A DNA stretch of 64,000 nucleotides from Streptomyces sp. CG 926 (GTDB lineage Bacteria; Actinomycetota; Actinomycetes; Streptomycetales; Streptomycetaceae): the NCBI RefSeq assembly GCF_003148825.1, contig NZ_QGGZ01000007.1:186001-250000 (forward strand). Reading direction: 5' to 3'. The stretch's first letter is position 1; every line of letters starts with the position of its first letter. Of the stretch, positions 32,347 to 40,291 are shown piece by piece. The notes beneath the pieces were generated by a model, which saw only the letters and a list, made by a program, of their open reading frames with translations, searched no databases and had not been told where the DNA came from. The position numbers and the translations under genes are program-made.

Positions 32347-33015
32347 TCAGGCGGTCCGGCCGCGGCGGGCCAGGAGGCGGACCGCGCCGTCGCCGAGCAG
32401 CTGGATCACCGTGACGAGGGCGATCAGGACCACGACGGTGGCGACCATGAACCCGGTCTCGAAGCGCTGGAAGCCGTAGGTGATGGCCTTGGATCCCAGC
32501 CCTTCGCCGCCGACTGCGCCGGCCATGGCCGAGTAGCCGACGAGGGTGATGACGGTGGTGGTGACGCCGGCGACCAGGGAGGGCAGGGCCTGCGGGAGGA
32601 GCACCTTGCCGACCAGGGTGGGGATGCCGCCGCCCATGGACTCGACGGCCTCGATCAGGCCGTGGTCCACCTCGCGGACGGCGGTCTCGACGAGGCGGGC
32701 GAAGAAGGGGATGGCGCCGATGGCGAGCGGGACGATCATGGCGGTGGGGCCGATGAAGGTGCCGACGACCGCGGTGGTGACCGGGATCAGGAAGATCAGC
32801 AGGATGATGAACGGCAGCGAGCGGCCTATGTTCACGATCACGCCGAGGACCTTGTTGAGCGGCTGGTTCTGCAGGAGGCCGCCCTTGTCGGTGAGGACCA
32901 GCAGGATGCCGATGGGCAGGCCGCCGAGCACGGTCACCAGGGTGGACCACAGCACCATGTAGAGGGTGTCGTAGGTGCCCTGGGTGAGCAGGGGCTGCAT
33001 TTCGGACCAGGTCAC
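32347..33015 (-). CDS. metI: Methionine ABC transporter permease
   Basis: 222 residues with five or more membrane spans (MVLWSTLVTVLGGLPIGILL, FIILLIFLIPVTTAVVG, TMIIVPLAIGAIPFF-like block, TTVITLVGYSAMAGAVG, ATVVVLIALVTVIQLLG). The EAA loop that contacts the ATPase is seen as IEAVESMGGGIPTLVGKVLL. This is the D-/L-methionine permease family. It overlaps the metN stop by 4 bp (ATGA), so MetN and MetI are translationally coupled. Confidence 0.92.
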   Translation of the reverse strand: MTWSEMQPLLTQGTYDTLYMVLWSTLVTVLGGLPIGILLVLTDKGGLLQNQPLNKVLGVIVNIGRSLPFIILLIFLIPVTTAVVGTFIGPTAMIVPLAIGAIPFFARLVETAVREVDHGLIEAVESMGGGIPTLVGKVLLPQALPSLVAGVTTTVITLVGYSAMAGAVGGEGLGSKAITYGFQRFETGFMVATVVVLIALVTVIQLLGDGAVRLLARRGRTA

Positions 33016-34067
33016 TTGGCACCATCCTTGACGAGCTGGGCGAGCTCGGCGTCGGCGTCTTCGGGGTCGTCGACCACGTCGACCTGGAGGCCCTGCTCGC
33101 GCAGGAAGCCGACCGGGACGACGTTGTCCTCGTAGCCGCCGGGCAGTTCGATGCGCATGCGGCCGATCTGGCGGCCCGCGACGGTGTCCATCGCGGCGCC
33201 GAGGATCGAGATGTCGATGTTGTACGTGCGCGAGAGCTGCGAGATGACCGGCTGGGCGGCGGCTTCGCCGTGGAAGGTGACGTCGACGACCGTGCGGTCG
33301 GGGCCGGTGGCGGAGCCGGTGACCGGGAAGAGTTCGCCGGCCAGCTCGGAGCCGGGGGTCGCCAGGAGTTCGGCGACGGTGCCGGACTCGATGATCCGGC
33401 CGTTCTTCATCAGTGCGGCGGAGTCGCAGACGGTCTTGACCACGTCCATCTCGTGCGTGATGAGCAGCACGGTGAGGCCGAGCTGGCGGTTGAGGTCGCG
33501 CAGCAGGCCCAGGACGGAGCGGGTGGTCTCGGGGTCAAGGGCGCTGGTGGCCTCGTCGGACAGCAGCACCTTGGGGTCGCCGGCCAGGGCGCGGGCGATG
33601 CCGACGCGCTGCTTCTGGCCGCCGGAGAGCTGGGTCGGGTAGGCCTTGGCCTTGTCGGCGAGGCCGACGAGGTCGAGGAGTTCGAGGGCCTTGCGGGAGC
33701 GCTCGCGGCCGGAGACCCCGAGGATCTCCAGGGGCAGCTCGACGTTGCCCTGGACGGTGCGCGAGGACAGCAGGTTGAAGTGCTGGAAGACCATGCCGAT
33801 GCGGCTGCGCGCCTCGCGGAGCTCCTTGCCGGCGCGCCGGCCGCGGCCGGCGAGGGCGGTGAGGTCGACGCCGTCGACGGTCACCGTGCCGGTGGTGGGG
33901 CGCTCCAGCAGGTTGACGCAGCGGATCAGGGAGGACTTGCCGGCGCCGCTCTGGCCGATGACTCCGTACACCTCGCCCTCACGGACGTGGAGATCGACGC
34001 CGTCCAGGGCGGTGACCTCGCGGCCACGGGACTGGTAGACCTTCGTGAGGCCCGATGTGGTGATCAC
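33012..34067 (-). CDS. metN: Methionine ABC transporter ATP-binding protein
   Basis: 351 residues. ABC ATPase: Walker A GQSGAGKSSL, Q-loop MVFQHFNLL, signature LSGGQKQRV, Walker B VLLSDEATSALDP, H-loop LITHEM. The last ~90 residues are a NIL domain (VVDVTFHGEAAAQPVISQLS), the regulatory methionine-binding domain by which internal methionine inhibits the importer (trans-inhibition). GTG 34067 is the start, with GGAAA eight bases before it. An upstream leader-peptide ORF suggests that transcription is also sulfur-amino-acid controlled. Confidence 0.94.
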   Translation of the reverse strand: MITTSGLTKVYQSRGREVTALDGVDLHVREGEVYGVIGQSGAGKSSLIRCVNLLERPTTGTVTVDGVDLTALAGRGRRAGKELREARSRIGMVFQHFNLLSSRTVQGNVELPLEILGVSGRERSRKALELLDLVGLADKAKAYPTQLSGGQKQRVGIARALAGDPKVLLSDEATSALDPETTRSVLGLLRDLNRQLGLTVLLITHEMDVVKTVCDSAALMKNGRIIESGTVAELLATPGSELAGELFPVTGSATGPDRTVVDVTFHGEAAAQPVISQLSRTYNIDISILGAAMDTVAGRQIGRMRIELPGGYEDNVVPVGFLREQGLQVDVVDDPEDADAELAQLVKDGAK

Positions 34068-34230
34068 AGGATTTCCGTCGCTGTCGTGTGCGCGGCGCAG
34101 CGGGGTGCCGGCACGGGGCAAACAATCTGGGGACGCGATACGGGACGAACCGTCAGAAAATGATGACGTCGACACGTGCGCGGGGCATGGCCGAGCCGTG
34201 CTGTTCATCAGGGGACGAAGCACCGGCGCG

Positions 34231-34260
34231 ACTGGTCTCGCTTCGGGGCGCGAGACTCAG
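34231..34260 (-). promoter_or_regulatory. Stem-loop just after the leader peptide ORF
   Basis: A 7-bp perfect stem (GTCTCGC / GCGAGAC; 34235-34241 with 34250-34256) that can extend by three pairs across a bulge lies 10 bp beyond the leader stop codon. It could be the attenuator or part of an alternative fold; I did not resolve competing structures. Confidence 0.4.
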
Positions 34261-34270
34261 GAAGGGGCCC

Positions 34271-34357
34271 TCAGAAGGCGCACATTCGACACATACAACG
34301 AGCACCGGGCGTCATCGTCGCCTCGGTCGCAAGGGTGCGGCTGCTCGTCGTGGTCAT
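34271..34357 (-). CDS. Putative leader peptide upstream of metNIQ, Met/Cys-rich end
   Basis: 28 codons from ATG to TGA, ending RCMCRMCAF, which places two methionines and three cysteines within the last nine residues. It lies ~200 bp before the metN start and is followed by a stem-loop. This is the layout expected of ribosome-mediated attenuation in response to methionine or cysteine supply. On the minus strand TTTACT sits 7 bases before the ATG, so the message may be leaderless. No SAM riboswitch motif is visible in the region. The remaining sequence of the gap between metN and the plus-strand gene at 34625 shows only the inverted repeat at 34404-34421. Confidence 0.55.
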   Translation of the reverse strand: MTTTSSRTLATEATMTPGARCMCRMCAF

Positions 34358-34403
34358 GGGCCCCAGTAAACCAGACCTATCCCCTGACCGATCAACGGCG
34401 TCC

Positions 34404-34421
34404 GAATAGCGGACGCTATTC
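34404..34421. promoter_or_regulatory. Inverted repeat GAATAGC-N4-GCTATTC upstream of the metNIQ leader
   Basis: Perfect 7-bp arms with a 4-bp spacer. It lies 8 bp upstream of TTGATC (34395-34390), a possible -35 hexamer whose -10 (TTTACT, 34370-34365) is 19 bp further on. The position suggests a regulator site; the regulator is unknown. Confidence 0.45.
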
Positions 34422-34624
34422 GACCGCATACCGGACCACTCCGGGCGCGAGCACCCCATGGCACCGGGGCTGCACAGCGGCGCTGACCTGCATCGAAAGG
34501 GGGGCCGAGGCCCGTGCGGCCCGCTCCCTGCGACGTACGGCGACCGCGCCCGCTGTGGTCAAGACCACGGTCCGGACACAGGGGTGCGCGCATCGGGTCT
34601 TTCGGCCCGTAATACCCTCGCTGC

Positions 34625-34993
34625 ATGCTCGACGCCCTGACGGTCGCCATCGGCGTGGCCGCACTCGCCCTCGCCGCCTGGTGCGGCCACGCCGCATGGC
34701 GGGACCAGCCGACCAAGGACTGGCATTTCATCGGCATGGCCGTCGTGACGGTGCTGGTCCTGGCGCAGCTGGTGATCGGTCTGGTGAAGCTGGCCCAGGG
34801 CGAGAAGCCCGACGAGGGCACGGTGATCTTCGTGGCCTACCTGGTGGGCGCGTTCGCCGCGGTACCGGCGGCCGGGATGCTCTCGCTGACCGAGCGGACC
34901 AAGTGGGGATCGATCACGGTGGCCGCCGGCGCCGTCGTGCTCGCCGTCCTCGAAGTACGGCTCTACGACATCTGGGGAACCGCCGGTGCCTGA
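34625..34993 (+). CDS. Integral membrane protein, unknown
   Basis: 122 residues with four hydrophobic segments (ALTVAIGVAALALAAWCG, MAVVTVLVLAQLVIGLV, VIFVAYLVGAFAAVPAAG, ITVAAGAVVLAVLEVRL) and no signal peptide. I know homologues in Streptomyces only as conserved hypothetical proteins. Its end overlaps the start of the next membrane protein by 8 bp, so both are made from one message and probably form a complex. Confidence 0.75.
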   Translation: MLDALTVAIGVAALALAAWCGHAAWRDQPTKDWHFIGMAVVTVLVLAQLVIGLVKLAQGEKPDEGTVIFVAYLVGAFAAVPAAGMLSLTERTKWGSITVAAGAVVLAVLEVRLYDIWGTAGA

Positions 34994-35444
34994 CTCCGAC
35001 ACGACGAACGCCACCGGCGCCACCGCCGCCGCCGCCCCCGACGGGCGCAAGCGGCTGGTCTCCGGTCCCGGTCTGCTGCTGGTGTGGCTCTACGGGGTGA
35101 TGGTGGTGGGCGCGGTCTCCCGCTCGGCCTTCCAGATCTCCACCGAGTTCGACCGGGCGCCGCTGCCGTACGCGCTGTCCGCCGTGGCCGCGCTGGCCTA
35201 CGCGTTCATCACGTACTCCCTGGTGCGCGGCGGCGAGAAGGCCCGCAAGGCGGCGCTGATCTGCTGCGCCGCCGAGCTGGCGGGCGTACTGGCCGTGGGC
35301 ACCTGGACCCTGGTGCGACCCGAGGCCTTCCCCGACACGACCGTGTGGTCGCAGTTCGGGATGGGTTACCTGTTCATCCCGGTGATCCTGCCGATCACCG
35401 GGATGCTCTGGCTGCGCAAGCGCGCAGCGGCGACTACGCGCTGA
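34986..35444 (+). CDS. Integral membrane protein coupled to the preceding gene
   Basis: 152 residues from a GTG inside the previous gene's end. An Ala/Thr-rich N terminus leads into four membrane segments (LLLVWLYGVMVVGAV, LSAVAALAYAFITYSL, ALICCAAELAGVLAVG, YLFIPVILPITGMLWL). No family motif is recognisable. Its last 11 bp overlap the tail of the convergent GNAT gene. Confidence 0.75.
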   Translation: MPDSDTTNATGATAAAAPDGRKRLVSGPGLLLVWLYGVMVVGAVSRSAFQISTEFDRAPLPYALSAVAALAYAFITYSLVRGGEKARKAALICCAAELAGVLAVGTWTLVRPEAFPDTTVWSQFGMGYLFIPVILPITGMLWLRKRAAATTR

Positions 35445-35940
35445 CCGTGAAGTCGGTCGGGTCCTTGGCTTCCTTCTCCAGGATCACCAGCTGGACGCCG
35501 TCGGACGCCGTGCGGCCGCCGACCTTGACGTAACCGGCCTTGCGGTAGAGGCGCAGGTTCGACTCGCTCTTGTGCCCGGTGTGCAGGCGGAAGCGGGCGG
35601 TCTTGCCGGGGCTCGCCAGGGCCTCCTCGACCGCGCGCAGCAGGCGCGCCCCGAGTCCGTGACCCTGCAGGCGCGGGTGGACACAGAGCTTGGCGATCTT
35701 GCCGGTGCCGTCCTCGTCGACGTTGCCGCGCACGGTCCCGACGATCTCGTCGCCGAGCCGGGCCACGAGGACCGTGTCGGTCGCCAGCTCCCCCTTGAGG
35801 GAGTCCAGGGACTGGGTGAGCGGCTGGATGAGGTAGTTGCCGTAGAGCTCGGCCTCCCGCTGGAAGGCCAGGTATTGCAGTTTGAAGATCTGCTCAGCGT
35901 CCTCGGCAGCCGCCGCCGAAATGGTCACGCTCATGCCCAT
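35434..35940 (-). CDS. GNAT-family N-acetyltransferase
   Basis: 168 residues. KIAKLCVHPRLQGHGLGARL is the acetyl-CoA loop and HTGHKSESNLRLYRKAGYVK is motif B. The N-terminal half (AEQIFKLQYLAFQREAELY) is typical of the group. Substrate unknown. GGAGG nine bases before ATG 35940 fixes that start; a second ATG at 35934 is less well placed. It lies downstream of an orphan sigma factor gene on the same strand (37-bp gap), so they may be co-transcribed. Confidence 0.86.
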   Translation of the reverse strand: MGMSVTISAAAAEDAEQIFKLQYLAFQREAELYGNYLIQPLTQSLDSLKGELATDTVLVARLGDEIVGTVRGNVDEDGTGKIAKLCVHPRLQGHGLGARLLRAVEEALASPGKTARFRLHTGHKSESNLRLYRKAGYVKVGGRTASDGVQLVILEKEAKDPTDFTVSA

Positions 35941-35977
35941 GTGCGCATGCCTCCAGCTCACCTGGTAGCCCGTTGGT

Positions 35978-36538
35978 CTACCGCTCCTTTCCCCGCAGGC
36001 CAGGAGCCGCAACCTCTGCAGCCAGCATTCTGCGCAGACATCCCAGGCAACGGGAACGCACGGGCCCCAAACTTCCTTGTGAGATACCCAACTCTCCTGC
36101 GATTTCACGGTAAGTGAGGTCTCTGGGCGAAAGAAGTGCCTTCATCAGCTCGGGACAGCGTCCGGGCAACCGGGCGACCGCCGATCGGAGTGCCCGGTTC
36201 TCCTCGCCGTGCAGGAGGGCGTCCTCCGGTTCGGCCGCCGCGGCCACGCCGGCCGGGGCGCTCCCGGCCGGCGAGTGCCGGCCGTGGCCGTAGGGGATCT
36301 CGCGACGGGCCCGGCGGCGGGCCAGGCGCGCCTCCGCCCGGACCGCGCGGCGCAGCCACCGCGCCGGCTCCGCGGGTTCGGCCGGATCGGGGGCCTGGCC
36401 GCCGCTCTCCAGCAGCCTGACCCAGACGGCTTGTTCCAGGTCGGCCGCGTCCACCCCGGTGCCCGGGGCCTCCGCGGCCGCCTCGGCGGAGAGCAGCGGG
36501 CCGAGCTTGTCGACGTAATCAGCCTTCAGCAGGTCCAT
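35978..36538 (-). CDS. Sigma-70 family (ECF-like) RNA polymerase sigma factor
   Basis: 186 residues. Region 2 is diverged (DAADLEQAVWVRLLESG ... ARWLRRAVRAEARLARRR). Region 4 is recognisable as DLTYREIAGELGISQGSLGP with VRSRCLGCLRRML, a helix-turn-helix for the -35 element. Linked by an Ala/Gly-rich spacer. No anti-sigma factor gene lies next to it, so it is an orphan and its control is unknown. Two cysteines and a histidine are near the C terminus, but no ZAS motif is present. Confidence 0.8.
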   Translation of the reverse strand: MDLLKADYVDKLGPLLSAEAAAEAPGTGVDAADLEQAVWVRLLESGGQAPDPAEPAEPARWLRRAVRAEARLARRRARREIPYGHGRHSPAGSAPAGVAAAAEPEDALLHGEENRALRSAVARLPGRCPELMKALLSPRDLTYREIAGELGISQGSLGPVRSRCLGCLRRMLAAEVAAPGLRGKER

Positions 36539-36549
36539 GCCGGGCGGGA

Positions 36550-36596
36550 CGAGTGGGCCGGGCCCGGCGGTTTCCCCGCCGGGCCCGGCCCACTCG
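36550..36596 (-). terminator. Terminator of glpQ, perfect 21-bp stem
   Basis: CGAGTGGGCCGGGCCCGGCG... pairs over 21 bp with 36576-36596 around a TTTCC loop. It lies 16 bp past the glpQ stop and just before the sigma gene, insulating the two. Confidence 0.8.
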
Positions 36597-36611
36597 TACG
36601 GGAAGCGGCGC

Positions 36612-37799
36612 TCAGCGGTTGACGGGGCGTCGGCCCGGGCGGAAGGCCTCGGCCGCGAGCAGTCCGGTGTCCGGGTTGTCGGTGAAGATCCCGTCGATGC
36701 CCTGCTCGAAGTAGGTACGGAAGGCGCCGAGGGCGTTCCCGTACGCGGCCGGGTCGGTGCCCCTGCGGTATTCGGCCGGCAGGAAGCTGTTCTCGTTGCG
36801 CGCGGTGTAGGGGTGCAGCAGCAGCCCGCGGGCGTGGGCGTCCTTGACCAGGGTGGTCGGCGTGCCGAGCTTGCCGGCCGCGTCGCGCGGGAGGATCAGG
36901 TCCATGGTCGGACCGATGCCCTGGGCGAAGCCGGAGATCCACTTCAGGCCCTCGGGCGCGACCAGGTCCGCGACCGTACGCGGGTCCTTGGCCACCTCGA
37001 AGTCCCAGGGGCGGGTGTCGGCCGCGGAGAGCAGGACCACGCGGGGCGCGGAGACCAGCCGGGAGAGCCGCTGGATGCTGGAGGGCTCGAAGGACTGGAG
37101 GAAGACGGCGGCGCCCCGACCGTCGCGCCCGTAGCGGCGCAGGAGCTTGGCGAGGGGCTCCTCCAGACCGAGGCCCAGGCCCCGGAAGTAGGTGGGGTGC
37201 TTGGTCTCCACGTGCAGCCACACCCGCCTGCCGCGCCGCTTGCCCTCGCGGTCGGCCCAGCGGAGCACCTCTTCGAAGGTGGGTACGGCCCACTGACCGT
37301 CGTAGAGGGTGTTGCGCTGGCGGACGGCGGGGATACGTTCCTTCGCGCGCAGGGTCCGCAGCTCGGCCAGGGTGAAGTCCTCGGTGAACCAGCCGGTGAC
37401 CGAGACCCCGTCGACGGTCTTGGTGGTGCGCCGGGAGGCGAACTCGGGGTGGTCGGCGACGTCGGTGGTCCCGCCGATCTCGTTCTCGTGGCGGCACACC
37501 AGATGGCCGTCGCGGGTCGGGACCAGGTCCTGCTCGACGACGTCGGCGCCGAGGTCGAGGGCGAGCTGGTAGGAGCCGATCGTGTGCTCCGGCCGGTAGC
37601 CGCTCGCTCCGCGATGGCCGATGACCGTCGGGTAGGGAAGGTCGCGGTATCCCCCGTCGCCGCGTCCCCCGTCGCCGCGTCCCCCGCCGTACCCGTCCTC
37701 GGCGGCTGCGGAACCCGCCGTGAGTCCGGTGATCCCGGTCCCCGCCGCCAGGACGGCCGCCCCCAGGACCGTGCGCCGCGCTGCCCCACCCTGTGTCAT
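36612..37799 (-). CDS. glpQ: Secreted glycerophosphodiester phosphodiesterase
   Basis: 395 residues. The N terminus has a twin-arginine signal (ARRTVLGAAVLAAGTGITGL) with likely cleavage after AGSAAA. A Gly/Asp-rich linker (GGGRGDGGRGDGG, from tandem DNA repeats near 37660) precedes the TIM barrel. Catalytic motifs are VIGHRGASGYRPEHTIGSY, with the histidine and the E-H pair, and EQDLVPTRDGHLVCRHE. It splits glycerophosphodiesters to glycerol-3-phosphate and alcohols outside the cell, supplying phosphate and carbon. A PHO-box was not identified. Confidence 0.92.
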   Translation of the reverse strand: MTQGGAARRTVLGAAVLAAGTGITGLTAGSAAAEDGYGGGRGDGGRGDGGYRDLPYPTVIGHRGASGYRPEHTIGSYQLALDLGADVVEQDLVPTRDGHLVCRHENEIGGTTDVADHPEFASRRTTKTVDGVSVTGWFTEDFTLAELRTLRAKERIPAVRQRNTLYDGQWAVPTFEEVLRWADREGKRRGRRVWLHVETKHPTYFRGLGLGLEEPLAKLLRRYGRDGRGAAVFLQSFEPSSIQRLSRLVSAPRVVLLSAADTRPWDFEVAKDPRTVADLVAPEGLKWISGFAQGIGPTMDLILPRDAAGKLGTPTTLVKDAHARGLLLHPYTARNENSFLPAEYRRGTDPAAYGNALGAFRTYFEQGIDGIFTDNPDTGLLAAEAFRPGRRPVNR

Positions 37800-38051
37800 G
37801 AGTGCCCACTCCTCGTCGTGAACGCCGTGTCGCGCCCCGCGATCGGCGTGCAGATGGTAGGCAAACAGGGGTGGCCGAGGGGCGTGCGCCGAGGGCTCAT
37901 CCGGGGAACTTGGCGCAAACGCGCGTCAACACTCTGTATCCGACACGTGAACCCGATGTGCGCGGCGACCCGACCCACGAGTATCGTCCTCACCTGCGCT
38001 ACCGCCGTGTGGTGGGTGCGCGAATCGCTTTTCGATGCCGGAGGGCCCACG

Positions 38052-38723
38052 TTGTTCCGTACGAAGCTCATCAAAGCCACTGTCGGACCGGTCATGCGCA
38101 TGATGTTCCGCACCCGCGTGGAGGGCATCGAGAACATCCCCGGCTCCGGACCGGTGATTCTGGCGGGCAACCACCTCACCTTCATCGACTCCATGATCCT
38201 GCCGCTGGTGTGCGACCGTACGGTCCACTTCATCGGCAAGGACGAGTACGTGACCGGCAAGGGGATCAAGGGCCGCGCCATGGCCTGGTTCTTCACCGGC
38301 GCCGGCATGATCCCCGTGGACCGTGACGGGGCCAACGGCGGCGTCGCGGCCCTGATGACCGGCCGTCGGATCCTCGAAGAGGGCAAGATCTTCGGCATCT
38401 ACCCCGAGGGCACCCGCTCCCCCGACGGCCGCCTCTACCGCGGCCGCACCGGCATCGCCCGCCTGACCCTGATGACCGGCGCCCCCGTGGTGCCGTTCGC
38501 GATGATCGGCACCGACAAGCTCCAGCCCGGCGGCGCCGGCATGCCGCGTCCGGGCCGGGTCACCGTCCGCTTCGGCGAGCCGATGGAGTTCTCCCGCTAC
38601 GAGGGCATGGACCGCGACCGCTACGTGCTGCGCGCCGTCACCGACTCGGTGATGGCCGAGGTCATGCGCCTCTCGGGCCAGGAGTACGTCGACATGTACG
38701 CCACCAAGGCGAAGGCCGCCTGA
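38052..38723 (+). CDS. 1-acyl-sn-glycerol-3-phosphate acyltransferase (PlsC-like)
   Basis: 223 residues. The HX4D motif is NHLTFIDSMI and the glycerol-3-phosphate-binding motif is YPEGTRSPDGRLYRGRTGIA. Membrane contact probably comes through the N-terminal amphipathic segment. It acylates lysophosphatidate to phosphatidate in phospholipid synthesis. The start is TTG 38052, with GGAGGG six bases ahead; upstream in-frame codons have no ribosome site. Nothing suggests an operon: the gene before is divergent (252 bp apart) and the next convergent. Confidence 0.88.
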   Translation: MFRTKLIKATVGPVMRMMFRTRVEGIENIPGSGPVILAGNHLTFIDSMILPLVCDRTVHFIGKDEYVTGKGIKGRAMAWFFTGAGMIPVDRDGANGGVAALMTGRRILEEGKIFGIYPEGTRSPDGRLYRGRTGIARLTLMTGAPVVPFAMIGTDKLQPGGAGMPRPGRVTVRFGEPMEFSRYEGMDRDRYVLRAVTDSVMAEVMRLSGQEYVDMYATKAKAA

Positions 38724-38736
38724 CCGGGGCCACGCC

Positions 38737-40239
38737 CTACTGACGCTGGAGTGACCGGCTGACGCCCGCCGCCGTGGTGGTGGCGAGGATCCAGCCGGTC
38801 ACGATCAGCAGGTACGAGAGCCACTGGTGCCAGCCGCCGGGTGCGAAGGCCCCCTCCTGGCCGAATCCGACGATCGGCACCATCAGGTCGATCGTGTAGA
38901 AGACCGCGTTGAAATCCGGTGCCTCCCCCGCCTTCAGGGCGCGCGGCGGGTCGATCCCGTACGCGAGCGACCCGGTCAGCAGCAGGGCCGTCAGCCAGCC
39001 CGCCGCCCGCAGCGGCCGGAAGCCGTAGCCGACGGTGACGTCCTGGAGCAGCCCCCACGCCCGGGCGGCCCGGGGCAGGGTGTGCCGGTGCCTGCGCAGC
39101 TTCGCGAGCTGGACGGTCCGGGCGGCCGCCTCGTCGCCCGCCGTACGGTAGGCCGCCGCGAGCTGCTCGTAGGCGTAGGTGAGGTATCCGGACTCCTCCC
39201 GCTCCAGGGCCGGCAGTCGCTGCTCGGCGGGCAGGTGCGGGGCGAGGGTGCGGTAGGTCAGACCGTCGATGGCGATCCGCTCGGGCCAGGCCTGCGGATC
39301 GACGTGGAGCAGGTCGACGGTGGACCGGCGCAGGTTCACGTCGCCCCGGATCTGCTCGCACCGGCGCAGCCACAGCTCGCCGATCGCGCAGCTGGAGGCG
39401 CGCAGGGCGGTCCCGCCCGGGTTGGCGAGGTCGGCGCGGGTGAGGTTGGCCTGGCCGGGTATCCGGGAGCCGGTGAGGTTGACCATGCCGCGGGCCTTCA
39501 TCCGGTGCGCGCGCAGGTCGGTGCCGACGGTCAGGGTCTCGGCGTGCAGGGCGATCCCGCCGGGGGCGAGCAGCTGGGCACGGTCGAGCTGGACCTGACC
39601 GCCGACGTTGGCCCCGTTGAGGCGGAGCTGGCCGTGCACGGTGAGGTCGTTCGCGATGATGTCGGTGTGGACCTCGACGTGGTTCAGCTGGAGCGGGGGC
39701 TCGTCCGCCTCCTCGCCGACCGTCGGGCCGATCACGGCCCCCTGGAGGAAGAGGCCCCCGGCTATCTTGGCGCCCTGCAGCCGCACGGGTCCGGCGATCC
39801 GGCAGTGGGAGAGTCGTAGGACCACCTCGACGCGCAGCGTGGAGGCGGTCAGGCCGGGCAGGGTGGAGTAGCCGAGGACCAGGGCGCGCAACTGGGCGCC
39901 GTACACCAGGGGCTTGCGCTCGAACCAGCAGTCGCGCAGCCGGATGGGGTGGTCGATGACGGCGTAGCGCAGGTCGAGCTTGCCCACGATCCTCGCGCCC
40001 TTGATCTTGAGACCGGGGATCCGGCCCTGCACGACGGGGCCGGATCCCAGCAGGATCGCCCGCAGCACCTCGGCGCGCAGGGTGCGCTCAGGTCCCCAGT
40101 CGGCCCCGTCGGCGGAGCTGTCCTCGGGGGTGGCCCGGAAGTCGACCCCGTCGCCACGCGGGAAGGCCTCCCAGACGCGGCGTTCCGCCGGGGTAAGATC
40201 GTTGATCTCCATCGCCGGGATGGTGTCCCGCGGCTCCAC
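38737..40239 (-). CDS. Beta-helix-like membrane protein (often annotated as oxidoreductase)
   Basis: 500 residues. The central part (~60-310) consists of repeated short beta segments such as LRAIL, VQGRIPGLKI, GARIVGKLDLRYAVI, like a right-handed beta helix or pentapeptide repeat. The C-terminal ~110 residues contain two or three membrane spans (LTALLLTGSLAYGI, FYTIDLMVPIVGFG, LLIVTGWILATTTAAGV). No cofactor-binding motif is seen, so the oxidoreductase label sometimes used is unsupported. GTG 40239 is used; ATG 40212 is an alternative. Confidence 0.65.
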   Translation of the reverse strand: MEPRDTIPAMEINDLTPAERRVWEAFPRGDGVDFRATPEDSSADGADWGPERTLRAEVLRAILLGSGPVVQGRIPGLKIKGARIVGKLDLRYAVIDHPIRLRDCWFERKPLVYGAQLRALVLGYSTLPGLTASTLRVEVVLRLSHCRIAGPVRLQGAKIAGGLFLQGAVIGPTVGEEADEPPLQLNHVEVHTDIIANDLTVHGQLRLNGANVGGQVQLDRAQLLAPGGIALHAETLTVGTDLRAHRMKARGMVNLTGSRIPGQANLTRADLANPGGTALRASSCAIGELWLRRCEQIRGDVNLRRSTVDLLHVDPQAWPERIAIDGLTYRTLAPHLPAEQRLPALEREESGYLTYAYEQLAAAYRTAGDEAAARTVQLAKLRRHRHTLPRAARAWGLLQDVTVGYGFRPLRAAGWLTALLLTGSLAYGIDPPRALKAGEAPDFNAVFYTIDLMVPIVGFGQEGAFAPGGWHQWLSYLLIVTGWILATTTAAGVSRSLQRQ

Positions 40240-40291
40240 GAGCTGTCAACTCCGGCCGGAACACCACCCCTTGCCCACCGGCTCCGGGACG

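Noticed and set aside
34068-34430. SAM riboswitch upstream of metN
   Set aside because: No S-box or SAM-IV core was recognisable. The leader peptide explains the long upstream region better.
38737-40239. Oxidoreductase function for the 500-residue protein
   Set aside because: No NAD, FAD or metal-binding motif is visible. The repeats look like a beta helix attached to membrane spans.
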